A stretch of 64,000 nucleotides of DNA from an uncultured Lachnospiraceae bacterium (GTDB lineage Bacteria > Bacillota > Clostridia > Lachnospirales > Lachnospiraceae). The stretch lies in contig CAMEOT010000002.1 of the NCBI GenBank assembly GCA_945929965.1, positions 124,001 through 188,000 on the forward strand, given 5' to 3'. Below, piece after piece: positions 57,703-64,000 of this stretch (position 1 is its first letter; each line of letters begins with the position of its first letter). Position numbers and translations under genes: made by a program. The notes beneath the pieces were generated by a model. It saw only the letters and a program-made list of their open reading frames with translations. It had not been told where the DNA came from and did not search any database.

Positions 57703-59247
57703 CTAATCCTCATATTTAAAGTAGTCAAAATCCGCTGCTTTGCGGCTTCCACAGCCTCCGTTGTTGGCATAGATGCCTACCAGCGTACCGGTATGGCGCT
57801 TGGGATCGTCGGGAACACCCTCGTCGCAAAGGTAAATGCAGTTTTCCAGAGCACCTAACAGTTCCCAGTTCTCACCGTCGTAGCTGTAATAAAAAGTTCT
57901 TGTCAGCTTCTCCACCACTACCTTCAGATACAGAGGGGCTTCCTTCACATTGTCCACTTCCGCCATCAGTTCCTCTCCGTGGTTGCGGTTGATGACCAGT
58001 TGGATCTTCCGTCCGCCCTCATAGCACAGAGAGCATCTGGCATAGGTGGCTGTGCTGTAATAGCAGGTCAGTCCCGCCTGTTCTCCGTCCTTATCCGGGT
58101 AGAACTCCAGCTTCGTCTCCGCCACGTAGGACAGCTCCTGTTCTCTTCGTAACAATGTATTTTTCGCACGGATCTCATTCAGCTGTCCGTCTCTGGTCCA
58201 GATCCGGAAATATCCGGGACGTTCCGTCAGTGACCAGGATCCGTTGTCCGGGTTGCGCACGAACTCCCATTCCAGATTCAGCTTGGTATCATTAAAGTCA
58301 TCGAACAGATTTCTCTCATAAATGCACTCGGGAAGATTGGGCGCAACCTGTGTCAGGCTGGGACCTTTTCCTTCGTTAACGGTAAACCATCCGTCCTTCG
58401 TCCACTGTACGGGATCCAGCGCCGACTCTCTGCCTACGGTAGTGTATTTGCCCCCATTGGGTCTGCCACAGAGATAATAACACCACCACTGACCGTTCTG
58501 ATCCTGTACCAGTTTGCCGTGTCCGGCTCTCTGAATGGGTGCTGCAGGATCCTTCTGGCGCATCACCGGATTGTAGGGGGAGCACTCGTAGGGGCCGTAG
58601 AAATTCTTACTTCTTCCCACGTTGATGCCATGACCGTAACCGGTGCCACCCTCAGCCACGATAGCGTAATAATAGCCGTCCTTTTTCATGATATGGGGAC
58701 CTTCGGAGCAGCGCTCGCCCGTGCCTTCCCATGCGGTCTTCGCCGGACCCGCCACTGCCAGTCCGTCTGCCGTCAGGGGAACTGCCTGTGCTGCCTTGGC
58801 AATGATCATATATCTGCTGCCGTCATCATCCACAAACAGGGACGGATCAATATCGTCCACTTCCAGACATACCGGCTTGCTGTAAGGGCCTTCCGGCTTA
58901 TCGGATACCATCACCAATTGTCTTCGCATCACATTATTGTCACGCTTGCCGTCCGCATTCAGACGCAAAGTTACATAAATATAGTATTTTCCGTCCACAT
59001 ATTCGATATCCGGTGCCCAGATGCCATGGGAATCCCGGATGTCACTGATGTCCAGCCACTCCGGATTCGTGATGGCATGGCCGATGATATGCCAGTGCAC
59101 CATATCTCTGGAATGGGAAATGGGGATTGCCGGAAAATACTGGAAGCTCGAATTCACCATGTAATAATCGTCACCGACACGGATCACGGAAGGATCCGGG
59201 AAAAAGCCTCGCTGTACAGGATTGTGATAGGTTCTCTGTTCGCTCAT
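57703..59247 (-). CDS. Glycoside hydrolase family 43 (beta-xylosidase type, with concanavalin-like C-terminus)
   Basis: TYHNPVQRGFFPDPSVIRVGDDYYMVNSSFQYFPAIPISHSRDMVHWHIIGHAI. Confidence 0.94.
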   Translation of the reverse strand: MSEQRTYHNPVQRGFFPDPSVIRVGDDYYMVNSSFQYFPAIPISHSRDMVHWHIIGHAITNPEWLDISDIRDSHGIWAPDIEYVDGKYYIYVTLRLNADGKRDNNVMRRQLVMVSDKPEGPYSKPVCLEVDDIDPSLFVDDDGSRYMIIAKAAQAVPLTADGLAVAGPAKTAWEGTGERCSEGPHIMKKDGYYYAIVAEGGTGYGHGINVGRSKNFYGPYECSPYNPVMRQKDPAAPIQRAGHGKLVQDQNGQWWCYYLCGRPNGGKYTTVGRESALDPVQWTKDGWFTVNEGKGPSLTQVAPNLPECIYERNLFDDFNDTKLNLEWEFVRNPDNGSWSLTERPGYFRIWTRDGQLNEIRAKNTLLRREQELSYVAETKLEFYPDKDGEQAGLTCYYSTATYARCSLCYEGGRKIQLVINRNHGEELMAEVDNVKEAPLYLKVVVEKLTRTFYYSYDGENWELLGALENCIYLCDEGVPDDPKRHTGTLVGIYANNGGCGSRKAADFDYFKYED

Positions 59248-59371
59248 AGGGGTCTCCTTTTATCACTCATAATTATACTGTAAGTGTAGCTTCTTCCCGG
59301 ACTTCTGTCGTGCCAGTTTTCTTTTTATTTTATGACAAATATTGCATTAAATACAGATTGATCCTCCGGAA

Positions 59372-59545
59372 TTATTCCATGATGGAGTACTGCATCCACT
59401 CGTACAACAACTTCGTGCCCTCCACGATCTCGGGCGGGAGCAGTGCACGCGCTACCAGCTTTAATTCATCGGATTCGATGTCCGTTCTGCGAAGATGGGC
59501 ATAATCGCCGTCAATGCTTTCTACGATATATTCAAAACGATTCAT
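59372..59545 (-). CDS. Small conserved-looking protein (57 aa), below the ORF-track cutoff
   Basis: ATG at 59545: MNRFEYIVESIDGDYAHLRRTDIESDELKLVARALLPPEIVEGTKLLYEWMQYSIME*. Purine-rich RBS upstream (AAAGAGGTATCCCT-ATG). Confidence 0.65.
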   Translation of the reverse strand: MNRFEYIVESIDGDYAHLRRTDIESDELKLVARALLPPEIVEGTKLLYEWMQYSIME

Positions 59546-59715
59546 AGGGATACCTCTTTCTTTGATGTGTTTGAGATAAGTTTAAGAGGTTTTTGGGGGA
59601 GAGTCAAGGGAATCCGCTGTATCTTCGAAAATCGCTTCGACGCAGCAGCGGCTTATCGCATAAATTGCTTCGCAATTCATGCGATATCCGCTGGACTTCG
59701 TCATATCCGTGACAT

Positions 59716-59760
59716 AAAAAATACCCGATTCCCCAAGCAAGCTTGGAGATCGGGTATTTT
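59716..59760. terminator. Bidirectional terminator-like hairpin
   Basis: AAAAATACCCGAT-tcCCCAAGCaaGCTTGGag-ATCGGGTATTTT. Confidence 0.7.
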
Positions 59761-59836
59761 GCACATCCACGTTTATATCTTCGAAAATCGCTCTGCTTCG
59801 CAGAGCACGTGCTTCGCACTTATGATTTTCTCGATA

Positions 59837-59897
59837 AACACCCATAAAAAACAAATGCCACACCCGAAGGTGTGGCGCTTGTTTTTTCTATGGGTGT

Positions 59898-59900
<3 letters not shown>
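59837..59900 (-). terminator. Long hairpin/terminator overlapping groEL stop codon
   Basis: AACACCCATAaAAAACAAatGCCACACC-cgaa-GGTGTGGCgcTTGTTTTttcTATGGGTGTT. Confidence 0.75.
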
Positions 59901-61550
<1,650 letters not shown>

Positions 61551-61610
61551 TTAGTCTTAATTTCTTTTTAGGTCTTTGCAATTACTGGTAACTATTCAGA
61601 ATAGTTACAA

Positions 61611-61895
61611 TTACTGAATGATTGCAAGGATGTCGCTCTGTTTAACGATGATGTACTCTTCGTCATCCAGCTTTACTTCGGTTCCGGAATATTTAGAATA
61701 GATGACCTGATCGCCAACCTTAACTTCCATCTTTACTTCCTTGCCGTCTACAACACCGCCGGGACCTACAGCAACAACTTCTGCCTGCTGGGGCTTTTCC
61801 TTATTCTGACCGGGGAGTACGATACCGGACTTGGTAGTCTCCTCTGCAACTAACTGTTTTAATACTACTCTGTCACCTAAGGGTTTCAAATTCAT
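61611..61895 (-). CDS. groES: Co-chaperonin GroES
   Basis: [28 protein letters not shown]. Confidence 0.98.
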   Translation of the reverse strand: MNLKPLGDRVVLKQLVAEETTKSGIVLPGQNKEKPQQAEVVAVGPGGVVDGKEVKMEVKVGDQVIYSKYSGTEVKLDDEEYIIVKQSDILAIIQ

Positions 61896-61941
61896 GACAA
61901 CTGCCTCCTTATAACTATTTAAATATCATATTACTCTTTTG

Positions 61942-61968
61942 TTAGCACTCGTTTTTATCGAGTGCTAA
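61942..61968. promoter_or_regulatory. CIRCE element (HrcA operator)
   Basis: TTAGCACTC-N9-GAGTGCTAA exact match upstream of groES. Confidence 0.95.
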
Positions 61969-62126
61969 TTTCTATAGCTTATATTAGTTTTATATGCCGA
62001 GTTTTTCAAACGTATTCTCAGATATTTAAAATGTTATTTCTTTTATTTTCTCATTTTATCTCATTTTTTCTAATGTTTTTATATTACATGTTTGAAAATG
62101 CGATTTAATATTTCGTTTATAATTCT

Positions 62127-62163
62127 AAAAAAGCAGCCCTGGACTGTTCGTCTCCGGGCTGCT
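62127..62163. terminator. Terminator-like hairpin downstream of formate/nitrite transporter
   Basis: GCAGCCC-tggactgttcgtctcc-GGGCTGC with an A-run (T-run on minus strand). Confidence 0.65.
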
Positions 62164-62196
62164 CCGCTTTGCTCTGTATTTACTTTGTGACTCGCC

Positions 62197-63060
62197 CTAC
62201 GCGGTCTTGGAATCCTCATGCCATTTCTGCCACTTCTTCTTATAGATAAAGAAGCAAGGGATTCCTACGAATACCATTCCACCTAAAATATTGCCGATGG
62301 TAACGGGAATAAAGTTGTTCAGGCTGTGAAGCACTGTCAGTCCCTGGATCTGCTCGGCGGTCAGGCCGTAAGCTTCCTGTGCCTTTGCCACATAAGCGGG
62401 ATTCTGTGCAGCCATCATGCCTACGGGAATGTAGAACATATTTGCAACACAGTGCTCAAAACCGCCGACTACGAATGCCATGATCGGGAAGAAGAACGCC
62501 CAGACCTTACCTACGATATCCGTAGCTGCCGCTGCCATCAGGATCGCAATACATACCAGAATATTGCACAGGATGCCGGAGGTGACTCCCTTCAGAGGAG
62601 AAATGCCTACCTTGCCGACTGCCACTTTGATGGCATAGGCACCCAAAAGCCCACCGGTGTAATCCAGATTACCGGAAAAATAAATCAGGGTATCAATGAT
62701 CAACGCACCGATCAGATTGCTGAAGTAAACCACGATCAGATTGCGGATACATTCGAACCAGGTCACCTTTTTGCCTACCACATCCATGACGATCAAACAG
62801 TTACCAGTAAAAAGTTCTCCGCCCACAAATACAATGATCATCAGTCCCACAGGGAAGATGATGCCTGCCACGAATCGTGCCAGACCTACATTGTCAATGG
62901 CATGTGCTGCGGTACTGCTGGTAGCTCCGCCCAGTGCAATGAACGCACCTGCCATAATGCCTAACAGGATCATCTTACCCAGGGGAAGATGCGCCTTGCC
63001 CTCTCCTGCTTTCATGTTGGTATCAATGACTTCCGACGGGGTATTAAAATGCTGTTCCAT
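62197..63060 (-). CDS. Formate/nitrite transporter family protein
   Basis: GKMILLGIMAGAFIALGGATSS; GGELFTGNCLIVMDVVGKKVTW; GFEHCVANMFYIPVGMM. Confidence 0.93.
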   Translation of the reverse strand: MEQHFNTPSEVIDTNMKAGEGKAHLPLGKMILLGIMAGAFIALGGATSSTAAHAIDNVGLARFVAGIIFPVGLMIIVFVGGELFTGNCLIVMDVVGKKVTWFECIRNLIVVYFSNLIGALIIDTLIYFSGNLDYTGGLLGAYAIKVAVGKVGISPLKGVTSGILCNILVCIAILMAAAATDIVGKVWAFFFPIMAFVVGGFEHCVANMFYIPVGMMAAQNPAYVAKAQEAYGLTAEQIQGLTVLHSLNNFIPVTIGNILGGMVFVGIPCFFIYKKKWQKWHEDSKTA

Positions 63061-63264
63061 AGATTCCCTCATTTCCGTACAGCCCTTATCTGCCGTACTT
63101 TCTCATACTCATATAATGCCTATATTACACGAAAGCTGCGCAGAAAAGCAAGCTTTTCCCAGTATGTATCTGATTATATACATTTTTCTCATTTTCTTCT
63201 GCACTTTATTTTCTAAGCAAAAATTATTTTTGCAATTTTTTTGCCGATTTTTGCAAAAAAATGG

Positions 63265-63293
63265 TAGACAAAAGCCATATTGTGTACTATACT
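63265..63293 (+). promoter_or_regulatory. Sigma-A type promoter of an intergenic transcript
   Basis: TAGACA-17-TATACT with no downstream ORF. Confidence 0.55.
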
Positions 63294-63298
63294 AAACA

Positions 63299-63420
63299 TG
63301 TTCGGTGAGAGCCGAACCGCTTATATAAGTAGATTTCCGGAAGAATTCCCCTTTTACACAATTAAAGTGGTTGCAGGTTTCCCGCCTGCGGCTGCTTTAA
63401 TTGTGTTATAAGTTATTTTT
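63299..63420 (+). ncRNA. Candidate small RNA (~120 nt) ending in a terminator-like hairpin
   Basis: TTCGG-tgagag-CCGAA 5' hairpin; 12-bp perfect stem ACACAATTAAAG/CTTTAATTGTGT capped by GCAGG...CCTGC; ATTTTTTG tail. Confidence 0.5.
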
Positions 63421-63472
63421 TGTGGTTTCCTTTGGAATTGCAAAAGTTTTTGCAAAAATTTGAAATTTTCAC

Positions 63473-63502
63473 TTGCTAAATAGTAAACATCTATGCTATA
63501 AT
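63473..63502 (+). promoter_or_regulatory. Promoter of tRNA-Trp
   Basis: TTGCTA-18-TATAAT. Confidence 0.6.
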
Positions 63503-63537
63503 AACTTTCGTCAGTGATTCAACTGATACAATTTCAT

Positions 63538-63608
63538 AGGGGAATAGTACAGCGGTAGTGCGGCGGTCTCCAAAACCGTTAACGGGGGTTCGATCCCCTC
63601 TTCCCCTG
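63538..63608 (+). tRNA. tRNA-Trp (anticodon CCA)
   Basis: Cloverleaf: AGGGGAA acceptor / TTCCCCT; anticodon arm GCGGT-CTCCAAA-ACCGT; T arm GGGGG-TTCGATC-CCCTC. Confidence 0.95.
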
Positions 63609-63616
63609 CTTTAAAA

Positions 63617-63640
63617 AGTCGATGTTATCGGCTTTTTTTA
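63617..63640 (+). terminator. Intrinsic terminator of tRNA-Trp
   Basis: AGTCGATgttATCGGCTTTTTTT. Confidence 0.75.
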
Positions 63641-63757
63641 TTTGTTAGCTATCTTTGCAGCTTTATCATACATTGACAGACATGGTGACGATAATAACAA
63701 AAAGAAATAGCATCCCCTCGCCAAAGTAGATACTATTTCTTTTCTTTTTCAGTACTG

Positions 63758-64000
63758 TTAAATTTCCTCTTTCTCCGAATCCGGCGCGATCACGGACCCT
63801 ATCGCGGTAGCGTAATCGGAGTACTCCGGAATGCTGATCTTCACGTCCCACAGGCTCTTGAAGTCCTCGATGATCTGGCGGCACTCGAAGAATTTGGTCA
63901 GACCGCCGATGAGGATGTAATCCTTGATGCCGGTGTTCACGGAGGCTAAAATTCCTGCCTGACAGATGTTCTCGATGACCATATGTACAATACCGGCTGC
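63758..64000 (-). CDS. Type II pantothenate kinase-like / ASKHA-fold protein, C-terminal part (runs off window)
   Basis: ...AAGIVHMVIENICQAGILASVNTGIKDYILIGGLTKFFECRQIIEDFKSLWDVKISIPEYSDYATAIGSVIAPDSEKEEI. Confidence 0.6.
   Translation of the reverse strand, partial: AAGIVHMVIENICQAGILASVNTGIKDYILIGGLTKFFECRQIIEDFKSLWDVKISIPEYSDYATAIGSVIAPDSEKEEI

Overview
The window looks like a housekeeping-rich chromosomal segment from a Lachnospiraceae-type anaerobic Firmicute (my inference from gene content, sporulation gene spoIIM, CIRCE, LexA and PHO-type sites). Most genes are on the minus strand. Recognisable blocks are: nrdD (partial); a J-domain/DUF5685/zinc-ribbon cluster; radical SAM and MntP-like genes; aspartokinase, homoserine dehydrogenase and an ACT protein; glyA; glf; NhaC; DAHP synthase; rny-recX-recA-cinA; a xylan-type locus (GH43, AraC, GH3, solute-binding protein); the rimP-nusA-ylxR-ylxQ-infB-rbfA-nrnA-truB-ribF operon; an [FeFe] hydrogenase with a GltD-like flavoprotein; a complete pst/pho locus; an ECF sigma/anti-sigma pair with a cell-wall amidase; a second GH43; groES-groEL with CIRCE; a formate/nitrite transporter; tRNA-Trp; and a partial pantothenate-kinase-like gene. 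No rRNA, CRISPR array, prophage or intact IS element was seen. The most interesting signals are non-coding: (i) a ~244-nt strongly structured RNA candidate at 46409-46652 next to an 86-bp palindrome; (ii) a possible stand-alone ~120-nt sRNA at 63295-63420 with its own promoter and terminator-like hairpin; (iii) a 54-bp tandem repeat carrying decoy Shine-Dalgarno sites in front of a solute-binding protein gene; (iv) a pair of TGTAAGNNCTTACA palindromes bracketing the hydrogenase promoter; (v) several hairpin clusters or MITE-like inverted repeats; (vi) an amidase gene whose ribosome-binding site lies in the arm of a terminator hairpin. No homology searches or folding programs were run. Family names are recognised from protein motifs, and structures were paired by eye.
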